The notes under the pieces: model-generated
Databases searched by the model: none
Told to the model about the DNA's origin: nothing
What the model saw: the letters and a program-made list of their open reading frames with translations, nothing else
Part shown: piece by piece, positions 1 through 5,597 of the stretch
Layout of the letters: every line of letters starts with the position of its first letter
How positions within the stretch are numbered: the first letter of the stretch is position 1
NCBI GenBank assembly: GCA_013001365.1
Contig: JABDMQ010000120.1
Span: 1 to 5,597 of the forward strand
DNA length: 5,597 nucleotides
Direction: 5' to 3'
Source: Flavobacteriaceae bacterium
Lineage (GTDB): Bacteria > Bacteroidota > Bacteroidia > Flavobacteriales > Flavobacteriaceae
Program-made: the position numbers and the translations under genes

Positions 1-413
1 TAAGTCGTTAGTTTTTTAATTGTTTCGCTTTGAGGGATAAGGATTTTTCGGTTGATCAGTCCAAGTTGATCACAGATCATATCGTTCACGCCATTCCAGG
101 AATTATCTAATGCTGTATGTACAGCAAAAATGGCAATATCGTTTCTCAATGCTTTCATGACAACTCGTTCGACATATGAACTGCCAGTCAATTTTTTCAA
201 ACCTGAGAAAATGATAGGATGGAAGCTAACGATGAGATTGCAATTGTTCTCAATAGCTTCGTCGATAATGCTTTCGAGGGTGTCTAGGGTCACCAAGACT
301 CCACTTACTTTAGTGTTTGCCTCCCCAACTAATAGCCCGACGTTGTCAAAATCTTCAGCATACGCTAATGGTGCGAGTTCTTCTAAATGTTCAATGACAT
401 CTTGTATGGTCAT
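1..413 (-). CDS. Nif3-like dinuclear metal center protein (YbgI/GTP cyclohydrolase I type 2-like family), C-terminus beyond window
   Basis: The N-terminal 137 residues of a Nif3/YbgI-family protein; the frame is open to the left edge. Members bind two metal ions in a toroidal hexamer. Their biochemical role is unsettled despite the name 'GTP cyclohydrolase I type 2'. Visible family blocks: EDFDNVGLLVG (residues 20-30), LVTLDTLE (40-47), LIVSFHPIIFSGLKKL (60-75), AVHTALDN (97-104) and a GVN at 108-110. H65, H99 and D103 fit the expected metal ligands. Position 64 is Phe where E. coli-type proteins have the first His of an HH pair. Bacteroidota homologues are usually about 365 residues with an inserted PII-like domain, so over half the gene is missing here. 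The ATG at 411-413 is chosen because an in-frame stop lies just upstream and the protein starts with the usual MTIQDVIEHLEELAP-type helix. It is divergent from lpxK with 42 bp between start codons. Confidence 0.92.
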   Translation of the reverse strand, partial: MTIQDVIEHLEELAPLAYAEDFDNVGLLVGEANTKVSGVLVTLDTLESIIDEAIENNCNLIVSFHPIIFSGLKKLTGSSYVERVVMKALRNDIAIFAVHTALDNSWNGVNDMICDQLGLINRKILIPQSETIKKLTT

Positions 414-428
414 GATTTTTCTTTAATT

Positions 429-436
429 CAAAGATA
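429..436 (-). promoter_or_regulatory. -7 promoter box (TATCTTTG) for the Nif3-like gene
   Basis: Read on the minus strand this is TATCTTTG, an exact match to the Bacteroidota -7 consensus TAnnTTTG. It ends 15 nt before the ATG, giving a short A-rich leader without a Shine-Dalgarno sequence, as is normal in this phylum. I see no convincing TTG/TTTG -33 element at the expected distance, which would fall inside the first codons of lpxK, so the call rests on the -7 box and its position. Confidence 0.55.
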
Positions 437-444
437 AAATATTT

Positions 445-452
445 ACTTTCGT
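445..452 (+). promoter_or_regulatory. possible imperfect -7 box (TACTTTCG) for lpxK
   Basis: On the plus strand TACTTTCG matches TAnnTTTG at all but one position and ends 3 nt before the lpxK GTG. If it is used, transcription would start at or next to the start codon, making a leaderless or near-leaderless message. No good -33 TTG is seen upstream. The alternative is that lpxK is transcribed from a promoter hidden inside the start of the divergent Nif3 gene. This is a weak call. Confidence 0.2.
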
Positions 453-455
453 GAC

Positions 456-1442
456 GTGAAGTTGTTGCGAAAAATATCCTTTCCGTTCATTCCAGCCTAT
501 TACACTATGAGTTGGCTGCGCAACAAGTTGTATGACCTTGGATTTATTGAGTCACGAAAATTTGATGTACCTATTATTTGTGTAGGTAATTTAAGTGTAG
601 GTGGAACTGGCAAGACACCAATGGTAGAATATATTGTCGATTTATTGAAAAGTGAATTTAGGACAGCTACACTAAGTAGAGGATACAAGCGCAAGACCAA
701 AGGATTCATCAAAGCAGATGACCATGCATCGGCACAGACCATAGGTGATGAACCTATGCAATTCCATGAAAAATTTGATGATATAACCGTCGCGGTTGAT
801 GCAGATAGATGCAATGGCATTACAGAATTGATGAAAGGCAATGTGGAGGGGATTATTCTCGATGATGCTTTTCAACATCGAAAGGTGCAGGCTGGGTTGA
901 ACGTTCTTTTAACAACTTACTCAAATCCTTATTACTCTGATTATGTCCTGCCAACAGGGAATCTTCGAGAGCCTAGATCAGGTGCTAAGCGAGCGGATAT
1001 TATTGTTGTAACGAAATGCCCAATTGATATTCCTGAATCTGAAAAAATGGAAATCATTGAAAAGATTAGACCAAAGCAGCATCAAAAGGTTTTTTTCAGT
1101 TGGATCAGTTATGACGAATTACCTTCGAAAATGGTGGATGAACCAACTTTTACTTTGGTCACGGGAATTGCGAATCCTTCTGCTTTAGTAAAATACTTGA
1201 AGAGCAAACAATTGAAATTCGATCATTTACAATTCAAGGACCACCATGAATTTGGTGAATCTGAAATCGAGAATCTAAAGAAAAAAGATATTATACTGAC
1301 TACCGAAAAAGACTATATGAGACTAAAAGATCATATCGATCCATCAAAATTATACTATTTGCCAATTAAGATCGAATTGGACAAGCCTAAAGAATTTGAT
1401 AAAAAGTTAAAGGATTTTGTAAGCGATTTTAAGAAGCATTAG
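456..1442 (+). CDS. lpxK: tetraacyldisaccharide 4'-kinase (lipid A biosynthesis)
   Basis: LpxK transfers phosphate from ATP to the 4'-position of the tetraacyldisaccharide 1-phosphate, forming lipid IVA at the cytoplasmic face of the inner membrane. The 328-residue protein is full length for the family. The amphipathic N-terminus (MKLLRKISFPF, about residues 1-28) fits the membrane-associating segment. Walker A GGTGKTP is at 49-55, LSRGYKRKTKGF at 73-84, GDEP at 97-100, DDAFQHR (Walker B-like) at 136-142, LPTGNLREP at 165-173, TGIANP at 236-241, FKDHHEF at 260-266 and TTEKDYMRL at 282-290. D98 and a His of the DHH motif (H263 or H264) probably correspond to the catalytic Asp/His pair described for Aquifex LpxK. 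The start is GTG: an in-frame stop lies at 435-437 and no ATG lies between, while the next ATG would remove the conserved N-terminus. The 3' end overlaps the convergent kinase gene by 14 bp. Confidence 0.96.
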   Translation: MKLLRKISFPFIPAYYTMSWLRNKLYDLGFIESRKFDVPIICVGNLSVGGTGKTPMVEYIVDLLKSEFRTATLSRGYKRKTKGFIKADDHASAQTIGDEPMQFHEKFDDITVAVDADRCNGITELMKGNVEGIILDDAFQHRKVQAGLNVLLTTYSNPYYSDYVLPTGNLREPRSGAKRADIIVVTKCPIDIPESEKMEIIEKIRPKQHQKVFFSWISYDELPSKMVDEPTFTLVTGIANPSALVKYLKSKQLKFDHLQFKDHHEFGESEIENLKKKDIILTTEKDYMRLKDHIDPSKLYYLPIKIELDKPKEFDKKLKDFVSDFKKH

Positions 1443-3663
1443 CTTTATCGCCTATTAGAGCGTTATAAAGCTTTTTCTCGAAGTCCACTTGCTTGAATGG
1501 CTTTGAGATTATATCATCAAAACCTGCTTCGTCAAATTCATGCATTTTGTCTTCGATGGTAACCGCAGTCAATGCAAAAATCGTTAATTCCTTGTTGAAG
1601 CTTCGAATACGTTTGGTTGCCTCGAGGCCGCTTATGCCTGGCATGTGAATATCCATTAACACGACATCATAATCAACTGATTTCACCTTTTCAACCGCAG
1701 ATTCACCATTATCGACCACTTCACAATTCAGTCCCATTTTGTTAAGGATTTTCTTCGTGATCATTTGATTGATCTTGTTGTCTTCGACAACTAAAATCTT
1801 GATGTTGCTTAATTCTAACTCACTAACATCCTTGAAGTATTCGGTTTTCTGTGATTTGATGACCTCTGTTGAATGCTCGAGAGGCAATTCAAAATAAAAT
1901 GTAGTTCCCTTGCCAAGTTCACTGGTCAAATAGATCTTACCCTTAAGAATGTCCATAAGACCTTTAACAATGGAAAGACCTAATCCAGTTCCGCCATATT
2001 TTCTATTGATCTGAATAGAACCTTGTGAGAAACTCTCGAACATATGTTCTTGCTTCTCCTTTGTTATACCTATACCATTATCCTCAACTTCAAATCGAAT
2101 ATTATATAGTCCGTCTTGTTCATCAATTTTGTAGACCCTTACCCAAATATCGCCGTCTTTAGTGAACTTAATGGAATTACCAATTAAGTTGATCAGTATC
2201 TGAGAGATCTTGAGTTGATCTGCATTATAATTTTCAGGAAGGCCCTTGTCAAATTCGAAGTGAATCTTGATGTTATTGTCATTCGCCTGATTTGTCAAGG
2301 CAGAGATCACGTTTTCGATCTTGGTCTTAAGATTGAATAGTTCTGGCTCAATTTCGACCTTATTGGCCTCGATTTTATTTATTTGAAGAATATCATTAAT
2401 AAAAGTTAACAAGTAATCTCCTGAGAATCGTAACGATTTTAAATGCTGAACTTGTTCTGGTTTTGGGTCTTCATCCAAAAGCATATTGGTCAAACCAGTC
2501 ACAGCATAAAGTGGAGTTCGAAGCTCATGAGTAACCGTAGAAAGGAAATTGGCTTTAGTACGAGAGGCCAGTTCTGCTTTTTCCTTGGCTTTTATTAATT
2601 CGTCGTTCTTTTTGTGCAACATATTATTCGTCTTCAGCCTTATGTTGTTGTTCTTGTACAAAGACAAAGTCAATAAAGACAGAATGGTTATTAACGCGAT
2701 ACTAAGTATGGTGGTAAGTCGACTTAATTCATTTGCTTCTTGTAATTTTTTTAATTCTTCCGCATGTTGCTTATTAACAGCCGAAAGGTCTTCATCTGTA
2801 TTTAATCTTGCGCCATCGTCAGCTTCGAGATTCTCACGTTTAATTTCAAGAATGGAATCGGTAATATGAAGATGCTTTTCGAGATATTCATAAGCTTTTT
2901 TAGGCTGATCTATCTTGTCGTAGATCTTGCTCATTATCAAATACCCTTGACTCTTAGTATACGAATAACCTTTTTCCTCAGAGATTTTTAATCCTTCTTG
3001 TGCTTGACTAATAGCTTTTTCAGGCCTATTTAACTCAAGTAGGGTTTGACTATTATTAATCAAGGCAGAACTCAGCGTTTCGTTGAGTTTATGATTTTTT
3101 GCCAGTACTATGGATTTTTCTAAAAGATCATTCGCAGTCTTGAATTCTTTTAACTCAATATGAGCCAATGCCTTATTAAGAATGACTATGGGTATGAACG
3201 CATCAATGCCTTCATCCTCGGCATATTTCTTAGCCATTTCGTATCGCCCAATAGCAGCTTCATAGTCTTTTTTCTTGTTGGCATATACCAAGCCATAGGT
3301 ATTGAATGTTTCTGCAAGATTTACATTGTCATTGGTAATTCGTTGTTTTTCAGCTGCTTTGGCCAGAAAAGACAACGCCTTGTCAGGTTCTTCCAGGGCA
3401 TATTTAAGTTTGGCCAATTTAATGTAAATGATACCCATGGTTCTATGCTCCTGGATGTCTTCGGCCTTTTTTAGTACATCAAGAAGATTGGTTTCTGCTA
3501 TGTAGTAATTGCCTCTCTTAGCATCCAAGTCGGCAAGAATGATAGTTTCGTTAATGGTGTTTTTAATGCCCTCAATATCGGTTGCATTTTGCGCAATCGA
3601 TATGGGCGAAAACAGTAAAGAAATCGCAATTGTTATGTAGATGATTCGGGACATCATAACCAT
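1429..3663 (-). CDS. TPR-containing hybrid sensor histidine kinase/response regulator
   Basis: With the ATG at 3661-3663 the product is 744 residues. A signal peptide (about 1-24, ending SISIA before QNATD) leads into about six TPR-like helical repeats (about 41-273), a short charged coiled-coil, one membrane span (about 316-336) and a second coiled-coil (337-369). Then come HisKA with H379 in STVTHELRTPL, HATPase_c with N496 (NLIGNSIKFT), DNGIGI at 528-533, the F-box MFESFSQ and GGTGLGL at 557-563. A receiver domain (about 621-737) follows with E627/D628, phospho-acceptor D671 (VVLMDIHMPG), T699 and K721, so every catalytic residue is present. The TPR block should sit in the periplasm as the sensor or a protein-binding surface, with kinase and receiver in the cytoplasm. 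No DNA-binding or Hpt domain is present, so output must go through partners elsewhere. The ligand cannot be told. ATGs at 3657 and 3654 are alternative starts; a longer frame from TTG at 3714 starts upstream of the promoter and is unlikely. Confidence 0.93.
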   Translation of the reverse strand: MVMMSRIIYITIAISLLFSPISIAQNATDIEGIKNTINETIILADLDAKRGNYYIAETNLLDVLKKAEDIQEHRTMGIIYIKLAKLKYALEEPDKALSFLAKAAEKQRITNDNVNLAETFNTYGLVYANKKKDYEAAIGRYEMAKKYAEDEGIDAFIPIVILNKALAHIELKEFKTANDLLEKSIVLAKNHKLNETLSSALINNSQTLLELNRPEKAISQAQEGLKISEEKGYSYTKSQGYLIMSKIYDKIDQPKKAYEYLEKHLHITDSILEIKRENLEADDGARLNTDEDLSAVNKQHAEELKKLQEANELSRLTTILSIALITILSLLTLSLYKNNNIRLKTNNMLHKKNDELIKAKEKAELASRTKANFLSTVTHELRTPLYAVTGLTNMLLDEDPKPEQVQHLKSLRFSGDYLLTFINDILQINKIEANKVEIEPELFNLKTKIENVISALTNQANDNNIKIHFEFDKGLPENYNADQLKISQILINLIGNSIKFTKDGDIWVRVYKIDEQDGLYNIRFEVEDNGIGITKEKQEHMFESFSQGSIQINRKYGGTGLGLSIVKGLMDILKGKIYLTSELGKGTTFYFELPLEHSTEVIKSQKTEYFKDVSELELSNIKILVVEDNKINQMITKKILNKMGLNCEVVDNGESAVEKVKSVDYDVVLMDIHMPGISGLEATKRIRSFNKELTIFALTAVTIEDKMHEFDEAGFDDIISKPFKQVDFEKKLYNALIGDKANAS

Positions 3664-3673
3664 AGTATATCGA

Positions 3674-3707
3674 CAAATATAACTATTTATTCGATAAAAT
3701 GCACAAA
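3674..3707 (-). promoter_or_regulatory. Bacteroidota-type promoter of the hybrid kinase (-33 TTTG, -7 TATATTTG)
   Basis: On the minus strand TTTG (3707-3704) is followed after 22 nt by TATATTTG (3681-3674), a perfect TAnnTTTG. The spacing is within the range reported for this promoter class. The box ends 10 nt before the ATG at 3663, and 16 and 19 nt before the ATGs at 3657 and 3654. This is the best-supported promoter in the window, and it shows that transcription begins downstream of the TTG at 3714. Confidence 0.65.
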
Positions 3708-3747
3708 AAGTCAATTTTTCTACCTTATCTGATGATTTGGATAATAA

Positions 3748-3768
3748 ATGGTTTAATTAAAAAACCAT
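3748..3768 (-). terminator. weak hairpin downstream of lipA, possible terminator
   Basis: A 7-bp inverted repeat (ATGGTTT / AAACCAT) encloses a 7-nt AT-only loop. On the minus strand it is followed by TTTATTAT, so it could end lipA transcription before the kinase promoter. It lies about 120 bp past the lipA stop, has only two G-C pairs and lacks an unbroken U tract, so it may be nothing more than AT-rich chance pairing. The rest of the 3664-3889 spacer holds the kinase promoter and nothing else I can support. Confidence 0.25.
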
Positions 3769-3889
3769 GTCTTCATAAGTCAACTAATGTCCATAAAATT
3801 AGTTTTCAGGATAATTATTTCTCCCAAAAGATCACGAAATTGTAAGGTAAAATATTCTATTGGGAATTTTAAGGGAAAAGAAAAGGTAA

Positions 3890-4768
3890 TTAATCTATGT
3901 GTTTTTGTGCTTTATAAGAAGATCGAACCAAAGCACTGCTCTCAACATGACGAAATCCAAGGTTTAGACCAATGCTCTTGTATTCAGCAAACTGGTCTGG
4001 CGTGATGAATTGCTTGACAGGTAGGTGTTTTTTACTAGGTTGTAGATACTGACCAATCGTAACAACATCTACTTGGGCATTTCGAAGGTCCTTCATGGTT
4101 TGAATCACTTCATCCCGCTGTTCTCCCAAACCGAGCATAATTCCTGATTTTGTTCGCCTTTGCCCTTGATTTTTAAGGTATTCAAGAACTCCTAAGCTCC
4201 GCTCGTATTTAGCTTGGATACGGACTTCTCGGGTCAACCTTTTGACAGTTTCTATATTATGTGAAATAACTTCTGGATTGACAGCAATAATCCTATCTAT
4301 ATGGTTTTCTATACCTTGAAAATCAGGAATCAAGGTTTCCATTGTTGTTTCTGGGTTCATGCGTCTAACCGCCTTAACGGTTTCAGCCCACATGATACTT
4401 CCCATGTCCTTAAGGTCATCCCTATCAACCGAGGTCAATACCGCATGCTTAATCCCCATTATCTTGATGGAACGCGCTACTTTTTCAGGTTCATCCCAAT
4501 CCAGTTGTTCAGGTCGGCCGGTTTTAACGCCGCAAAAACCACAAGATCGCGTACAGATGTTACCCAGAATCATGAACGTTGCAGTTCCCTCTCCCCAACA
4601 TTCTCCCATGTTGGGACAACTACCTGAGGTACAAATGGTATTTAATTGGTATTTATCGACAAGGCCTCTTAGTTCAGTGTACTTTTTTCCTGTTGGAAGC
4701 TTGACACGCAACCATTTTGGCTTTGCCTTACGTTCGGGTAGAATGTTTGATGCAGTTTCAGTTTTCAT
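3890..4768 (-). CDS. lipA: lipoyl synthase (radical SAM, [4Fe-4S])
   Basis: LipA inserts two sulfur atoms at C6 and C8 of octanoyl groups on the lipoyl domains of 2-oxoacid dehydrogenases and the glycine cleavage H protein, in the cytoplasm. With the ATG at 4766-4768 it has 292 residues, a normal length. The auxiliary cluster motif CX4CX5C is C46, C51 and C57 (in ICTSGSCPNMGECWGEGTA). The radical SAM motif CX3CX2C is C72, C76 and C79 (CTRSCGFC). Also visible are LTSVDRDD (111-118), SHNIETV (169-175), KSGIMLGLGE (207-216) and the C-terminal RSSY (282-285), whose Ser ligates the auxiliary cluster. All key residues are present. The frame can be opened four codons further to a TTG at 4780, but that TTG is part of the -7 box, so the ATG is preferred. 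It lies 39 bp downstream of the transporter stop on the same strand and appears to have its own promoter; some readthrough is possible. Confidence 0.97.
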   Translation of the reverse strand: MKTETASNILPERKAKPKWLRVKLPTGKKYTELRGLVDKYQLNTICTSGSCPNMGECWGEGTATFMILGNICTRSCGFCGVKTGRPEQLDWDEPEKVARSIKIMGIKHAVLTSVDRDDLKDMGSIMWAETVKAVRRMNPETTMETLIPDFQGIENHIDRIIAVNPEVISHNIETVKRLTREVRIQAKYERSLGVLEYLKNQGQRRTKSGIMLGLGEQRDEVIQTMKDLRNAQVDVVTIGQYLQPSKKHLPVKQFITPDQFAEYKSIGLNLGFRHVESSALVRSSYKAQKHID

Positions 4769-4777
4769 AATGAACGG

Positions 4778-4785
4778 CAAAGATA
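4778..4785 (-). promoter_or_regulatory. -7 promoter box (TATCTTTG) for lipA
   Basis: Minus-strand TATCTTTG is an exact TAnnTTTG match ending 9 nt before the lipA ATG, and it is identical to the box in front of the Nif3-like gene. The -33 region would fall at about 4803-4812, over the transporter stop codon. The best candidate there is TTC rather than TTG, so the upstream element is weak or absent. The short leader has no Shine-Dalgarno sequence. Confidence 0.5.
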
Positions 4786-4807
4786 CGAAGTATACATTAA
4801 TATGAAC

Positions 4808-5597
4808 CTATAAAATTGTTAGGTACCATATGCTGAAGCCTATGAGGAAAAATATCCCCAGCCAACTCCAAACATGCATGAATTTTGTTGGACGCCAGTC
4901 TTTAGGAGTGTTGGAGCTGGAAATTAACCTGTAATTAATAATTGCGTAAAATGGGGCTGTTAGAAACGATAGGATGGTTGCTATTTTTACCAGTAATGCC
5001 ATGCTAGAACCAAAATAAAAGAATATGAATATAGTTCCTACCGCTAGTATTATAATCCAAACTAAATAACCTGACTTTCGAACACTATTCGTTAATAACT
5101 CAATTGATTGATTCATGGCTCTTGGTGATACATCCAATGTTGTCAAAGTTGTACTGAACATGGTTGTGAAGGCAGCAATTCCAATAATGATATATGACCA
5201 ATTTCCTAGGCTTGACGTATACATCTCAATTAATTGATTCGAAAAAACGCTTGCCGCTGTCCCAAAAGTTTCACCACTATTGTACATGACCAAAGCACCA
5301 AGGCTAACAAAGCCAATTCCTAGAATTACAGTTCCAAAATAACCAACATTAAAATCAAACAATGCCGTTTTTGGTGAAAATTCACCTTCGTCTTTTTTCT
5401 TCTCAATGGCCCATAACGAATGCCAAACAGAAATATCCAAAGGAGCTGGCATCCACCCCATAAATGCTATAAGGAAGCCTATTTCTATTGAGCCACTTGG
5501 CAAGAACTGTGTTAATGAAATAGGATTAGTGTTCTCAGCCAGGGCCATGATAACTGCAATTATCGTACTTATTGTCAATGTAACTATAATAAACTTT
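4808..5597 (-). CDS. Nramp/SLC11-like divalent metal transporter, C-terminal part (start beyond window)
   Basis: The frame is open to the right edge; 262 residues are visible (from KFIIVTLTIS), ending at TAG 4808-4810. Seven hydrophobic segments are seen, at about residues 1-20, 37-58, 78-105, 134-162, 174-196, 197-225 and 240-262. This matches TM5-TM11 of the 11-TM Nramp fold. The second segment, GFLIAFMGWMPAPLDISVW, looks like the broken TM6 helix, where canonical members read MPHNLYLHS. Met and Pro are kept but the following His is replaced by Ala. The eighth-helix equivalent (AAFTTMFSTTLTTLDVSPR) also fits this family. The metal-site Asn/Asp of TM1 lies outside the window, so the substrate (Mn, Fe, Mg or other) cannot be judged. 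A different APC-superfamily transporter is possible. No start can be chosen: the TTG at 5578 is an internal Leu codon within a continuous hydrophobic stretch. It is followed on the same strand by lipA. Confidence 0.7.
   Translation of the reverse strand, partial: KFIIVTLTISTIIAVIMALAENTNPISLTQFLPSGSIEIGFLIAFMGWMPAPLDISVWHSLWAIEKKKDEGEFSPKTALFDFNVGYFGTVILGIGFVSLGALVMYNSGETFGTAASVFSNQLIEMYTSSLGNWSYIIIGIAAFTTMFSTTLTTLDVSPRAMNQSIELLTNSVRKSGYLVWIIILAVGTIFIFFYFGSSMALLVKIATILSFLTAPFYAIINYRLISSSNTPKDWRPTKFMHVWSWLGIFFLIGFSIWYLTIL

Noticed and set aside
130..426. Plus-strand 98-residue open frame opposite the Nif3-like gene
   Set aside because: The minus-strand translation has clear Nif3 motifs across the same bases; the plus-strand peptide has none.
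2549..3474. Two plus-strand open frames (2549-2869 and 3160-3474) inside the kinase
   Set aside because: Both lie antisense to the TPR, membrane-span and coiled-coil coding region and show only reverse-strand hydrophobic bias.
3664..3889. Possible small RNA or small gene in the only sizeable spacer
   Set aside because: Apart from the kinase promoter and a weak 7-bp hairpin I found no stable fold, no tRNA-like structure and no convincing short coding frame.
3787..4005. Plus-strand 72-residue open frame in the lipA/kinase spacer
   Set aside because: More than half of it is antisense to the conserved 3' end of lipA, its residues look like AT-rich non-coding translation, and no promoter box precedes it.
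4359..4805. Plus-strand 148-residue open frame opposite lipA
   Set aside because: It is entirely antisense to a strongly conserved gene, with no recognisable motifs; it is a by-product of lipA codon usage.
1..5597. Mobile element, CRISPR array, defence or biosynthetic system
   Set aside because: No transposase or integrase genes, no direct-repeat arrays, no long inverted repeats and no visible composition change; every long gene belongs to a recognisable family, though the transporter assignment is less certain.

Overview
The window looks like ordinary chromosome from a member of the Bacteroidota, probably class Flavobacteriia. It is AT-rich. Starts lack Shine-Dalgarno sequences. Three start regions carry a perfect TAnnTTTG box, the -7 element used by the Bacteroidota primary sigma factor. 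The proteins themselves (Nif3 with an SFHPI motif, LpxK, a TPR hybrid histidine kinase, LipA ending in ALVRSSYKA) also look typical of that group. This placement is by pattern recognition, not by a database search.

Layout from left to right. Bases 1-413 (minus) hold the N-terminal 137 residues of a Nif3-family dinuclear-metal protein that runs off the left edge. It is divergent from lpxK (456-1442, plus, GTG start) across a 42-bp gap. lpxK makes lipid A 4'-kinase, so the cell is Gram-negative with lipid A. lpxK converges on a large hybrid sensor histidine kinase (1429-3663, minus), and the two genes share their last 14 bp tail to tail. The kinase has a signal peptide, a periplasmic block of about six TPR-like repeats, one membrane span, a HisKA/HATPase core and a C-terminal receiver domain. 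Its promoter is the clearest in the window. A 226-bp spacer (3664-3889) with one weak hairpin separates it from lipA (3890-4768, minus, lipoyl synthase). Upstream of lipA on the same strand is the C-terminal part of an 11-TM-type transporter, most likely a divergent Nramp/SLC11 family member (4808 to the right edge).

The genes do not form one pathway. They cover a conserved metal-binding protein, lipid A synthesis, signalling, lipoate cofactor synthesis and ion transport. The kinase has no response regulator or Hpt gene beside it in this window. I see no mobile element, CRISPR array, RNA gene or toxin/defence system. The observations worth a second look are small: start codons corrected by -7 boxes, the overlapping convergent gene ends, a Phe in place of a metal-site His in Nif3, and a missing TM6 His in the Nramp-like transporter.
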